From the NCBI GenBank assembly GCA_002414505.1, contig DHZF01000126.1:29122-47846 (forward strand): a stretch of DNA of 18,725 bases, in the 5' to 3' direction. The stretch's first letter is position 1, and each line of letters begins with the position of its first letter. Below the pieces are notes generated by a model. The model did not search any database, was not told where the DNA came from, and worked only from the letters and a program-made list of their open reading frames with translations. The stretch is from Hyphomonas sp. UBA5111 (lineage in GTDB: Bacteria > Pseudomonadota > Alphaproteobacteria > Caulobacterales > Hyphomonadaceae). Both the position numbers and the translations under genes were made by a program. Shown here piece by piece: positions 7,598 through 14,016 of this stretch.

Positions 7598-7834
7598 ATG
7601 GCACCGGAACTCTTATATGGCGTAGGCGCGCTGCTCTTGCTGATCGCCCTGATCTGGGGAGTCAGCCGGGGCCGGCTGAAATCCCGCACAGCAGAAGCGA
7701 TCAGCGAGGAAGGGACACGCGAGATTTACCAGGAGCCCGAACGCTTCGATGACGAGCGGCGCGAGGAGCTAAAACGCGCTGCAGAGTCTGCCGAAGCGGC
7801 GGCTGAAAAGCGCGACAAGACGGACGGGGCCTGA
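7598..7834 (+). CDS. Small single-pass membrane protein, unknown function
   Basis: 78 residues starting at the ATG after AGAGGA, 22 nt behind osmC. The N-terminal helix (about residues 5-22, LLYGVGALLLLIALIWGV) is followed by a basic SRGRLKSR stretch. The basic residues after the helix suggest an Nout-Cin anchor with a cytoplasmic tail. The tail is highly charged, Glu/Lys/Arg/Ala-rich and probably helical (DDERREELKRAAESAEAAAEKRDK). The frame is open upstream, but that part overlaps osmC and has no ribosome binding site. I do not recognise the family. Position suggests co-expression with osmC. A 6-bp hairpin (7840-7856) follows the stop. Confidence 0.75.
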   Translation: MAPELLYGVGALLLLIALIWGVSRGRLKSRTAEAISEEGTREIYQEPERFDDERREELKRAAESAEAAAEKRDKTDGA

Positions 7835-7839
7835 GTCTG

Positions 7840-7856
7840 GGCCTGTTTGGCAGGCC
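7840..7856 (+). terminator. Short stem-loop after the small membrane protein gene
   Basis: GGCCTG-TTTGG-CAGGCC is a perfect 6-bp stem with a 5-nt loop, 5 nt after the stop codon. No T-tract follows, so it is at best a weak or Rho-assisted terminator of the osmC unit before map. Confidence 0.35.
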
Positions 7857-7934
7857 TGTAGGTGGAACTTCGCCGGGCAAATTGCTATTTAGGGGGCAGA
7901 TACAAATGTTTCCGCCCCTGAAAGGCCCCGATTG

Positions 7935-8756
7935 ATGACTGACACCTCCCTCCTGCTGCCGATGCGCACAGGCGAAATCCGCATTCACGATGCCGAAGGC
8001 TTCGAAGGCATGCGCAAGGCGGGTCGCCTGGTTGCCGAATGTCTCGACATGCTGGTGCCGGAAGTGAAGCCGGGCGTGACCACCGAACATCTCGACACTC
8101 TCGTCCGCGAATTCGTGATGGATCATGGCGCCACCTCTGCTACGATCGGCTATCGCGGCTATCGCCACGCCAGCTGCATCTCGCTCAACCATGTCATTTG
8201 CCACGGTATCCCCAGCGCCAAGCCGCTGAAGGAAGGCGATATTGCCAATATCGACGTCACCCTGATCATTGATGGCTGGCATGGCGACCATTCGCGCATG
8301 TACGGCGTCGGCAATGTGAAACGGAAGGCCGAGCGCCTGATGGACATCACCTATGACGCGCTGATGGCGGGCATCGCCCAGATCCGGCCCGGCAAGCGCT
8401 TCGGCGATATTGGCGGCGCGATCTCCGAAATTGCCCGCCTGAACCGCATGTCGGTCGTCGAGGATTTCTGCGGCCACGGTCTGGGCCGCCTGTTCCATGA
8501 CGAACCGAATGTCGTGCACTCATCGGACTACAATACCGGCCCGGAACTGAAGCCCGGCATGTTCTTCACCGTCGAGCCCATGCTGAACCTTGGCCGCAAG
8601 GACGCCGCGATCCTGCCAGATGGCTGGACCGCCGTGACGCGCGATCGCCAGCTGTCGGCCCAGTACGAACACTCCGTCGGCGTGACCGAGGATGGCGTGG
8701 AAATCTTCACCACCTCCCCGAAAGGCTGGCACCAGCCCCACAAGGTCCAGCTTTAG
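7935..8756 (+). CDS. map: Type I methionine aminopeptidase
   Basis: 273 residues. It removes the N-terminal Met from new proteins in the cytoplasm. All five metal ligands are visible: Asp107 (ANIDVT), Asp118 (HGDHSRM), His181 (CGHGLGRLFHDEP), Glu214 (FTVEPML) and Glu245 (QYEHSV), each exactly 10 higher than the E. coli residues. NHVICHGIP around His90 and SAKPLKEGDIANID are the family signature. A TTG directly before the ATG would also fit the frame. GAAAGG at 7920-7925 is 9 nt from the ATG, so the ATG is preferred. The gene converges on the cupin lipoprotein gene with 6 nt between the stops. It is normally essential, so full function is expected. Confidence 0.97.
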   Translation: MTDTSLLLPMRTGEIRIHDAEGFEGMRKAGRLVAECLDMLVPEVKPGVTTEHLDTLVREFVMDHGATSATIGYRGYRHASCISLNHVICHGIPSAKPLKEGDIANIDVTLIIDGWHGDHSRMYGVGNVKRKAERLMDITYDALMAGIAQIRPGKRFGDIGGAISEIARLNRMSVVEDFCGHGLGRLFHDEPNVVHSSDYNTGPELKPGMFFTVEPMLNLGRKDAAILPDGWTAVTRDRQLSAQYEHSVGVTEDGVEIFTTSPKGWHQPHKVQL

Positions 8757-8762
8757 CGAGGC

Positions 8763-9359
8763 CTATTCTTCCGGAGGCGGCGGCATGTAAAATGGCGCGG
8801 CCTCTGGCGGCATCTTCTCCATCGAGATTGTAATCCCGTATTCAGCCGCCAGTTCGCCGATCACGGCGCCGGCCGCCTCTGCAGAGTCCGGTTTCGCCTC
8901 TGCGATCCGCGGTCCTGCTTCATTCATGAAGCCTTCGAACGATCCGCCCGTCGTGGTCATGATCAGCCGGGTCGTCTCATCGCTGGCGTTCCAGAACATG
9001 TGCGTATTGCCCCGGTTCAGCGCGGCAAAGTCTCCCGGATAGAGCGACAAGATCTGGTCGCCCGTCATGACGCTGAGCGCGCCGGAGACGATGTAGAAAT
9101 ATTCGTCCTCGCGCGTGTGCGTATGCGGCGGCGAACCCGGACTGCGCGGCGGCAGCTCGAACTCATAGACCGTGACATCTCCCACTGACTCTTCCGATGA
9201 CAATAGCAGCCGCACGGGATGGAACGGGTTTTCGATGTCGTCCCCTGCCCCTGACACAACCAGCTTGTCCGGGTGGGCGTGCATATGCGCAACCGGAGGG
9301 GTCATGCAGGCCGAAAGCGCCAGCGCACCGGCCCCGATAACAATGAGTCTGTTGAGCAT
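8763..9359 (-). CDS. Cupin-domain lipoprotein
   Basis: 198 residues. The N-terminus is a lipoprotein signal peptide with lipobox LSAC (Cys18), so the protein should be a membrane-anchored periplasmic or outer-membrane lipoprotein. A single cupin domain follows. Metal-ligand residues appear in PPHTHTREDEYFYIVSG (His79, His81 and Glu85 or Glu86) and GNTHMFWN (His120), the motif-1 and motif-2 pattern of the RmlC-like fold. The remaining C-terminal third is Pro- and Glu-rich. The substrate is unknown. The frame extends 26 codons upstream, but GGAGG sits 8 nt before this ATG and the lipobox fits only from here. Divergent from radC across about 130 bp and convergent with map. Confidence 0.83.
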   Translation of the reverse strand: MLNRLIVIGAGALALSACMTPPVAHMHAHPDKLVVSGAGDDIENPFHPVRLLLSSEESVGDVTVYEFELPPRSPGSPPHTHTREDEYFYIVSGALSVMTGDQILSLYPGDFAALNRGNTHMFWNASDETTRLIMTTTGGSFEGFMNEAGPRIAEAKPDSAEAAGAVIGELAAEYGITISMEKMPPEAAPFYMPPPPEE

Positions 9360-9488
9360 TCTGTTGTCCTCCCACGGATTGTCCCACGGCAAGTCTACGC
9401 TCAGGCCAGCACTTCTCAAAGCCCCCATCCAAAACAAGATGATCGTAGCTACTTTATCGGGATCGCGTTTCGTGGTCTTTCAACCATA

Positions 9489-10178
9489 ATGAGCACGATG
9501 CCCGAAGAACCCCACTGGAAAGGCCATCGCGAACGCCTGCGCAGCAAATTGCTGACGCGGGGGGCGACCGCATTGAATAATTACGAAGTCCTGGAAGTGC
9601 TGTTGATGGCGTTCATCCCGCGCCGGGATGTGAAGCCGATAGCCAAGGCTTTGGAGACCCGGTTCGGAAGCCTGTCGGCCATCCTCGCCGCGCCAACTTC
9701 TGATCTCATCAAGGTAGACGGTGTCGGCGAAACCGTCGCCGCCTATCTCAAGGCCATCGCGGAGCTGAATGCGCGGGCCTCCCGGGAGACGATCCGGAAG
9801 AAACCTGCCATATCCTCCTGGTCAGCGCTGATTGATTATGTCCGCACCGAACTCCAGCATGAAAAGCGCGAACAGTTCCGCATCCTCTTCCTCGACCGGA
9901 AGAACCAGCTGATCGCGGACGAGATCATGGGACACGGCACGGTCGACCATGCGCCGGTCTATACGCGCGAGGTGGCCCGCCGCGCGCTGGAGCTGCACGC
10001 CTCTGCCCTGATCCTGGTGCACAATCATCCGTCCGGGGACCCGACCCCGTCCCGCGCCGATATCGACATCACGCGCGAAATCATCGACGCGCTGGACCCG
10101 TTCGACATCACAGTACACGACCACCTGATCGCCGGGACCGGCGGCGTTACCAGCCTGAAGTCAGCCGGCCTGATCTGA
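9489..10178 (+). CDS. radC: RadC family JAB-domain protein (UPF0758)
   Basis: 229 residues. N-terminal helix-hairpin-helix region (IKVDGVGETVAAYLKAI, about 74-90) and C-terminal JAB/MPN domain with the zinc motif HNHPSGDPTPSRADID (His178, His180, Asp191). The family is named for a radiation-sensitive locus of E. coli, but that phenotype was later assigned to another gene; a DNA repair role remains unproven. No Shine-Dalgarno precedes the ATG at 9489, and another ATG lies at 9498, so the exact start is uncertain by three residues. The frame opens further upstream but without family resemblance. The stop TGA directly abuts the stop of the convergent TetR gene (TGATCA at 10176-10181). Confidence 0.9.
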   Translation: MSTMPEEPHWKGHRERLRSKLLTRGATALNNYEVLEVLLMAFIPRRDVKPIAKALETRFGSLSAILAAPTSDLIKVDGVGETVAAYLKAIAELNARASRETIRKKPAISSWSALIDYVRTELQHEKREQFRILFLDRKNQLIADEIMGHGTVDHAPVYTREVARRALELHASALILVHNHPSGDPTPSRADIDITREIIDALDPFDITVHDHLIAGTGGVTSLKSAGLI

Positions 10179-10760
10179 TCATGACACCAGACTGTCGCGC
10201 GCCATTTTCTGCATAGCTGAAACATAGGCGGTCTGCGACCATCCACATTCGAACCGCAGCTTTTCCCACATTTCGACTGACAACAGCGCCCAGAGCAAAT
10301 CCGTCGCCTGCTCGACCGAGTAGTCGGGCATGAGCCGACCTGCGGACTTTAGCGCCGTCACAGCCGCTTCACAGCCATGCCGCACAGCTTGCATCCGGTC
10401 GTTCCACGCAGCCGCAGCGGCCTCGTCCGTATCCCGCATGGCGATCAATGCACGCCCCACTCCGTGAATTTCCGGAATATAGTTCCCCCACGCCTCTACC
10501 CACAAATCCAGACGGTTAGTTCCTTTGGCCTTACGGCTCGCCGCAAGACGTTCGTCGATGTTTCGGACTTCGTCCATATAGCGCGCCGTCCCGGTCAGCA
10601 GGTCCGCCCGTGTCGGGAAATGAAGATAAACGGCCTGGCGGCTGATGCCCGCGGCCTTGGCGATATCGCTCATGCGCACGCCGGACCCGCCGGATTCCTC
10701 CAGCAATTTCCATGTAGCGCGCATGATTTTTTCGCGGGTTTCGAGATTCTCACTTGACAT
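10179..10760 (-). CDS. TetR-family transcriptional regulator
   Basis: 193 residues. The N-terminal DNA-binding domain is clear: RATWKLLEESGGSGVRMSDIA, then the helix-turn-helix GISRQAVYLHFPTRADLL (38-55), with the Y-L-H-F pattern of TetR proteins. The C-terminal ligand-binding half is helical and not assignable to a named ligand. It is divergent from the NmrA-like/DUF1772 operon and presumably represses that operon and itself. One of three operator-like palindromes covers its own start codon. There is no Shine-Dalgarno before the ATG, and the next in-frame ATG (codon 13) would cut helix 1, so translation may be leaderless. TetR next to NmrA-like plus DUF1772 is a common arrangement in Proteobacteria. 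Confidence 0.92.
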   Translation of the reverse strand: MSSENLETREKIMRATWKLLEESGGSGVRMSDIAKAAGISRQAVYLHFPTRADLLTGTARYMDEVRNIDERLAASRKAKGTNRLDLWVEAWGNYIPEIHGVGRALIAMRDTDEAAAAAWNDRMQAVRHGCEAAVTALKSAGRLMPDYSVEQATDLLWALLSVEMWEKLRFECGWSQTAYVSAMQKMARDSLVS

Positions 10761-10768
10761 GATGTCAA
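10754..10768. promoter_or_regulatory. Operator-like palindrome O1 (TetR autoregulation)
   Basis: TTGACATGATGTCAA is a perfect 7-1-7 palindrome (TTGACAT/ATGTCAA, central G). It covers the first codon of the TetR gene (10758-10760). Binding here would block initiation of the TetR gene. Related copies lie at 10780 and 10796. Confidence 0.65.
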
Positions 10769-10779
10769 TCTATAGGCAC

Positions 10780-10794
10780 TTGACGCCATGTCAA
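10780..10794. promoter_or_regulatory. Operator-like palindrome O2
   Basis: TTGACGCCATGTCAA shares 12 of 15 bases with O1. The outer arms TTGAC/GTCAA are perfect complements; the inner bases break the symmetry. Its centre is 26 bp from O1. Confidence 0.6.
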
Positions 10795-10795
10795 C

Positions 10796-10810
10796 TTTAC
10801 ACGGTGTCAA
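10796..10810. promoter_or_regulatory. Operator-like palindrome O3
   Basis: TTTACACGGTGTCAA shares 12 of 15 bases with O1 and has 6 of 7 arm positions paired. Its centre is 16 bp from O2 and it ends 16 nt before the NmrA-like gene start codon, just before the AGGAG. Confidence 0.6.
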
Positions 10811-10826
10811 GCAAAGGAGATTGATC

Positions 10827-11684
10827 ATGACACAGCACCTTCAAAACCAGACAAAGCTTCGCGGGCCTGTGCTCGTATTGGGTGGCACGGGAAAGACCGG
10901 TCGGCGGATCGTCGGGCGCTTGCGTGACCAAGGGGTCGAAACACGGATCGGATCCCGGTCCGGACTACCCGCCTTTGATTGGGATAACCCGTCCGGCTGG
11001 GACGCCGTGCTGGCAGGCGTGAGCGCAGTATATATCAGCTATACACCCGACCTGGCCGTTCCGGCCGCCAAACTAGCGATTCGGCAACTTGTCGAGCGCG
11101 CAAAAGCGCAGGGCGTGAAACATCTTGTCTTATTGTCTGGCCGCGGAGAACCAGACGCTCAGGCCTGCGAACGCATCGTGCAGGAAAGCGGCCTGGACTG
11201 GACCATTGTGCGCGCCAGCTGGTTCAACCAGAATTTTTCCGAAGGCGATTTCCTGCCACTCGTCCTGTCTGGTGAAATCACGCTGCCAGCAGGGCATGTG
11301 CCGGAACCGTTCGTGGACGCCGAGGACATCGCCGACGTGGCCGTCGCGGCCCTCACAGAGGCCGGACATAATGGCGAAGTCTACGAAGTGACCGGTCCGC
11401 GGCTGATGACGTTTGACGATGTAGCCAGCGAATTGTCGCGCGCAACAGGTCGCAAGATCAGCTTCGTCCGTGTACCTTCTGATGTGTTTCTTCAAGGATT
11501 CCGCCGGGCTGGCGCTCCGGAAGAAATGATCTGGCTGCTCGACTATCTCTTCTCCACCATACTCGATGGTCGCAATGCTCAAATCTGTGACGGTGTGGAA
11601 CGAGCCCTGGGCCGACCGCCAAAAGATTTTTCTGACTTCGCCAACGAAGTTGCCGCCTCCGGACTCTGGAGCGCTGCTGCGTGA
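10827..11684 (+). CDS. NmrA-like NAD(P)H-binding protein (atypical SDR)
   Basis: 285 residues. The N-terminal Rossmann motif GGTGKTG (19-25) follows a hydrophobic beta strand (PVLVLG). Further on are the family's central DWTIVRASWFNQNF (124-137) and EPFVDAEDIADVAVAAL, typical of NmrA/QOR2-like extended SDR proteins that bind NAD(P)H. Possible roles are quinone/azo reduction or redox sensing; the substrate is not known. An in-frame ATG 13 codons upstream exists, but AAAGGAG lies 7 nt before this ATG, which decides the start. Lower half of a two-gene unit with the DUF1772 protein and divergent from its presumed TetR repressor, so expression is expected to be induced when the regulator binds its ligand. 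Confidence 0.88.
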   Translation: MTQHLQNQTKLRGPVLVLGGTGKTGRRIVGRLRDQGVETRIGSRSGLPAFDWDNPSGWDAVLAGVSAVYISYTPDLAVPAAKLAIRQLVERAKAQGVKHLVLLSGRGEPDAQACERIVQESGLDWTIVRASWFNQNFSEGDFLPLVLSGEITLPAGHVPEPFVDAEDIADVAVAALTEAGHNGEVYEVTGPRLMTFDDVASELSRATGRKISFVRVPSDVFLQGFRRAGAPEEMIWLLDYLFSTILDGRNAQICDGVERALGRPPKDFSDFANEVAASGLWSAAA

Positions 11685-11761
11685 CACTCCCTCTCATATC
11701 CGCATGTCCGTAGCTGACTGATCCTCTTCGGCGGGCATGCCACACCCAAGGAATCAAACTC

Positions 11762-12271
11762 ATGACTACCCATCTCTTTGTCTATGCCTGCCTCGCCATC
11801 GGCCTCACCACTGCCCTCGTCGGTGGGGTCTTCCAGGCATTCTCCGATTTCGTCATGGCCGGCCTTGTCCGCGCCGCGCCGGCTGGAGGCATTGACTCCA
11901 TGCAACAGATCAATCGCACAGTGTTCCGCTCGACATTCCTGGCCCTCGCCCTGGCGCTGGCGCCCATCATGCTCGCTGCCTCCCTTTATGCCTGGCAAAA
12001 CCTGGAAGGGGCACCAAAGCTCCTGATACTGATCGGAACCGCCATCTACATGACTGCCGTGCTCGGGGTCACGATGTTCGGCAACGTCCCAATGAATGAG
12101 CGTCTCGACCGCCTCACATCTACTTCACCGGATGCCGCGATCTACTGGAAGAAGTTCGGTGCCGTCTGGACAGGGTGGAACCATGTTCGCACTTTTGGGG
12201 CGATCATCGCCGCCATCTGCTTCCTGCTAGCTGCAGTTGGCCTGCCCGACACCCTTCCAGCCATGACCTAG
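11762..12271 (+). CDS. DUF1772 (anthrone-oxygenase-like) membrane protein
   Basis: 169 residues with four likely membrane helices (about 5-30, 56-77, 86-107 and 142-161). The DUF1772 signature is visible as FGNVPMNERLDRL (106-118) and YWKKFGAVWTGWNHVRT (128-144). Fungal relatives are named anthrone oxygenases; the bacterial proteins are uncharacterised but are often encoded beside NmrA-like reductases. AAGGA lies 9 nt before the ATG. It follows the NmrA-like gene after 77 nt and probably shares its promoter, giving a reductase-plus-membrane-oxygenase-like pair that could modify quinones or aromatic/electrophilic compounds (inference). Its TAG stop overlaps the TAG stop of the convergent piuC-like gene. 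Confidence 0.87.
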   Translation: MTTHLFVYACLAIGLTTALVGGVFQAFSDFVMAGLVRAAPAGGIDSMQQINRTVFRSTFLALALALAPIMLAASLYAWQNLEGAPKLLILIGTAIYMTAVLGVTMFGNVPMNERLDRLTSTSPDAAIYWKKFGAVWTGWNHVRTFGAIIAAICFLLAAVGLPDTLPAMT

Positions 12272-12945
12272 CTCTGGCCGAACCGGCGCACCAAGTTGGA
12301 AATGCTCTTCGACAGAACCAGCATTTCCGGCGACTGCAGGTCCAGCTTGCCGGACAGGCTGGACTTCAGGTTTTCCAGATCGAAGACAATTTCCCGCACA
12401 GCTGCATCGCTCACGCCGCTCTCGATCCAGCCGACACAGACGAGGCGTGTGCCGGACGTAACCGGCACAACCCGGTGCAGGCTGGTCGAGGGATAGAGGA
12501 CCAGATCCCCCGCCGGCAATTTCACGGTCTGGGTCATGCCCGCCAGCTCGATCTCCAATTCGCCGCCCTCATAGCTGTCCGGGTCGGACAGGAAGAGCGT
12601 GAAGGAGAGATCTGTCCGCAGACGCGACTCCCCTGCCCCCATGAAAGGGTTATCGACATGATGACCATAGCCGCCGCCCTCTGCGGTGCGGCTGATGATC
12701 AGCTTCGAGAACTGGCGCGGCTGGGCAGCGGCCCGCAGCACCGGATGACGCTCGACCTTGGCTTTCAGCAACTGGCGCACCTGCGCGCCAGTGCGAGAGG
12801 TCAGATCGGCCTGCTGGTTGCGCTTGACCGCGCGGGCCATGCCGCCCGCCGTTTCGGCACCATCGCGCCAACCAAGCGTCGCGACCAGATCGCGGGCATC
12901 GGTGATATCTGTTTCATCCAGGACATTGGAAAGGGTCAAAAGCAT
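12268..12945 (-). CDS. PiuC/YbiX-family Fe(II)/2-oxoglutarate-dependent hydroxylase (PKHD type)
   Basis: 225 residues, the same length as E. coli YbiX. The double-stranded beta-helix iron ligands are His96 and Asp98 in GGYGHHVDNPF and His157 in YPSTSLHRVVPVTSGTRL, with the 2-oxoglutarate-binding Arg167. FSKLIISRTAEGG and SYEGGELEIE are also typical. The family (PF13640-type prolyl hydroxylase fold) is linked to TonB siderophore receptors and iron uptake, and PiuC genes are commonly Fur-controlled. A Fur-box-like palindrome lies 12 nt upstream of the start. The target residue or molecule of the hydroxylation is not known. No TonB receptor gene is seen beside it. The Shine-Dalgarno is weak (AGGCGC). 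Confidence 0.92.
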   Translation of the reverse strand: MLLTLSNVLDETDITDARDLVATLGWRDGAETAGGMARAVKRNQQADLTSRTGAQVRQLLKAKVERHPVLRAAAQPRQFSKLIISRTAEGGGYGHHVDNPFMGAGESRLRTDLSFTLFLSDPDSYEGGELEIELAGMTQTVKLPAGDLVLYPSTSLHRVVPVTSGTRLVCVGWIESGVSDAAVREIVFDLENLKSSLSGKLDLQSPEMLVLSKSISNLVRRFGQS

Positions 12946-12957
12946 GTTGCGCCTACT

Positions 12958-12972
12958 TGCGAATAATTTGCA
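12958..12972. promoter_or_regulatory. Fur-box-like palindrome between piuC-like gene and lipoprotein gene
   Basis: TGCGAATAATTTGCA is a 7-1-7 near-palindrome (TGCGAAT versus TGCAAAT on the other strand, one mismatch). It resembles the TGCAAAT-n-ATTTGCA form reported for alphaproteobacterial Fur/Mur sites. A possible promoter for the right-hand gene (TTGCAT 12968-12973, TATAGC 12990-12995, 16-nt spacing) would have its -35 inside the box. Its closeness to piuC supports iron control; binding is unproven. Confidence 0.5.
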
Positions 12973-13021
12973 TTTGCGTCATTCACCGCTATAGCAGATC
13001 GACACAAAGAGGAAGTATATC

Positions 13022-13873
13022 ATGGCCTTTGACACCAAACTGAAGCAGTGGACCAGCCTTGGTCTCGGGACCGTGCTGATGACTGGCGCCCTTGCAGGCT
13101 GCAGCGACCCTGCCGCGCCTGCTGACGATGCCGGCACGGAAATTTCCCAGCCGGAAGCGGCCACCGAAACCGACCCTGCAGCGGGCGCCACCACACTCGC
13201 TACTGAAGGCGGCGAAGGCGAAGGCGGCGTGACAATTGATGCGGCCTACACAGACCCGGTCGTCTACAAGGCAGCGCTGGCCATTGCCGCGGCCCACGTG
13301 CTGGCTGCCCGCGACGCCTACACCGAAGGCGAAACACAGGCCGCCGCCGAAATGTATGCCCACCCGGTCTCGGAAGTCCTGTTCGATATGGAACCGGTCT
13401 TCGCCGCTCAGGGCGTCGCCGATTTCACGGACCTGTTCAGCGACACATCCGCCGCGGTCTTCGCTGGCGAGAGCCAGGACGAGATCAGCGCCCGCACCGA
13501 CAAGATCCTTGCCGCGCTCGACAAAGCCGCCGAGAGCGCCCCAGCCACGGACGCGTCTGATGCCATGGTCAGCGCGCGCGTCGCTTCTGACCAGATCGAC
13601 CGCGCCTCCGACATGTACCGTCTCGCGCTCGATTCCGATTTCTACGAGACCTATCTCGACGGATATGGCTTCTACCAGGCTGCTGAACGCACCTTCCTCG
13701 AAGCCGAAAGCGACATTGCGGCCGAGAATGCCGATGCCGCTGAAGCGATCCGCGCGTCCCTCGCGCTGTTGGCCGATGCCTATCCGACGGCCCTGCGTCC
13801 GGACCCGATGGAAGGCAACGCCTCGGCCCTCGCCGTGGCCGCATCGGAAGTACAGCTGGCCCTCAGCCAGTAA
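13022..13873 (+). CDS. Helical lipoprotein, unknown function (putatively iron-regulated)
   Basis: 283 residues. A basic N-terminus and hydrophobic stretch end in lipobox LAGC (Cys27), so a lipid-anchored periplasmic or outer-membrane protein is expected. Residues 28-75 form a low-complexity Ala/Glu/Gly/Pro linker. The remaining ~200 residues are Ala-rich and helical, with repeated acidic/aromatic segments (YAHPVSEVLFDMEPVF, SDFYETYLDGYGFYQAAERTF). I do not recognise a named family. The pattern is loosely reminiscent of helical periplasmic proteins such as imelysin-like iron proteins, but I see no HxxE-type motif that proves it. GAGGA lies 8 nt before the ATG. It is divergent from the piuC-like gene across 76 bp that hold a Fur-box-like site, so a role in iron stress is a reasonable inference. 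Confidence 0.78.
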   Translation: MAFDTKLKQWTSLGLGTVLMTGALAGCSDPAAPADDAGTEISQPEAATETDPAAGATTLATEGGEGEGGVTIDAAYTDPVVYKAALAIAAAHVLAARDAYTEGETQAAAEMYAHPVSEVLFDMEPVFAAQGVADFTDLFSDTSAAVFAGESQDEISARTDKILAALDKAAESAPATDASDAMVSARVASDQIDRASDMYRLALDSDFYETYLDGYGFYQAAERTFLEAESDIAAENADAAEAIRASLALLADAYPTALRPDPMEGNASALAVAASEVQLALSQ

Positions 13874-13887
13874 CGGCAATTTTACCA

Positions 13888-13932
13888 GCGCAAGGCCTCG
13901 CTCATACGCTATCGTAGAGTAAGGCCTTGCGC
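13888..13932. repeat. Two-tier perfect inverted repeat after the lipoprotein gene
   Basis: Outer arms GCGCAAGGCCT (13888-13898) and AGGCCTTGCGC (13922-13932) are perfect 11-bp complements. The loop holds an inner TACG-CTAT-CGTA hairpin (13905-13916). It begins 14 nt after the lipoprotein stop. There is no T-tract on either side, so it may be a Rho-assisted terminator, an mRNA 3'-end stabiliser, or a member of an intergenic repeat family. Confidence 0.6.
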
Positions 13933-14016
13933 GCCCTGCGCATCACATTACCGTAGGGGACTTGTAGAGAGGCGCCGCCAAGACGCGCCCGGTATTTTCG
14001 GGAGGAATTTCGGCGG

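Noticed and set aside
10754..10794. TTGACA/TATAGG as a promoter for the NmrA-like gene
   Set aside because: Spacing between the two hexamers on the plus strand is only 11 nt, and other TTGAC boxes have no -10 at 16-18 nt. The boxes are better explained as operators.
12989..13879. 296-codon minus-strand frame opposite the lipoprotein gene
   Set aside because: The plus-strand frame has a Shine-Dalgarno, signal peptide and lipobox; the minus frame has none of these.
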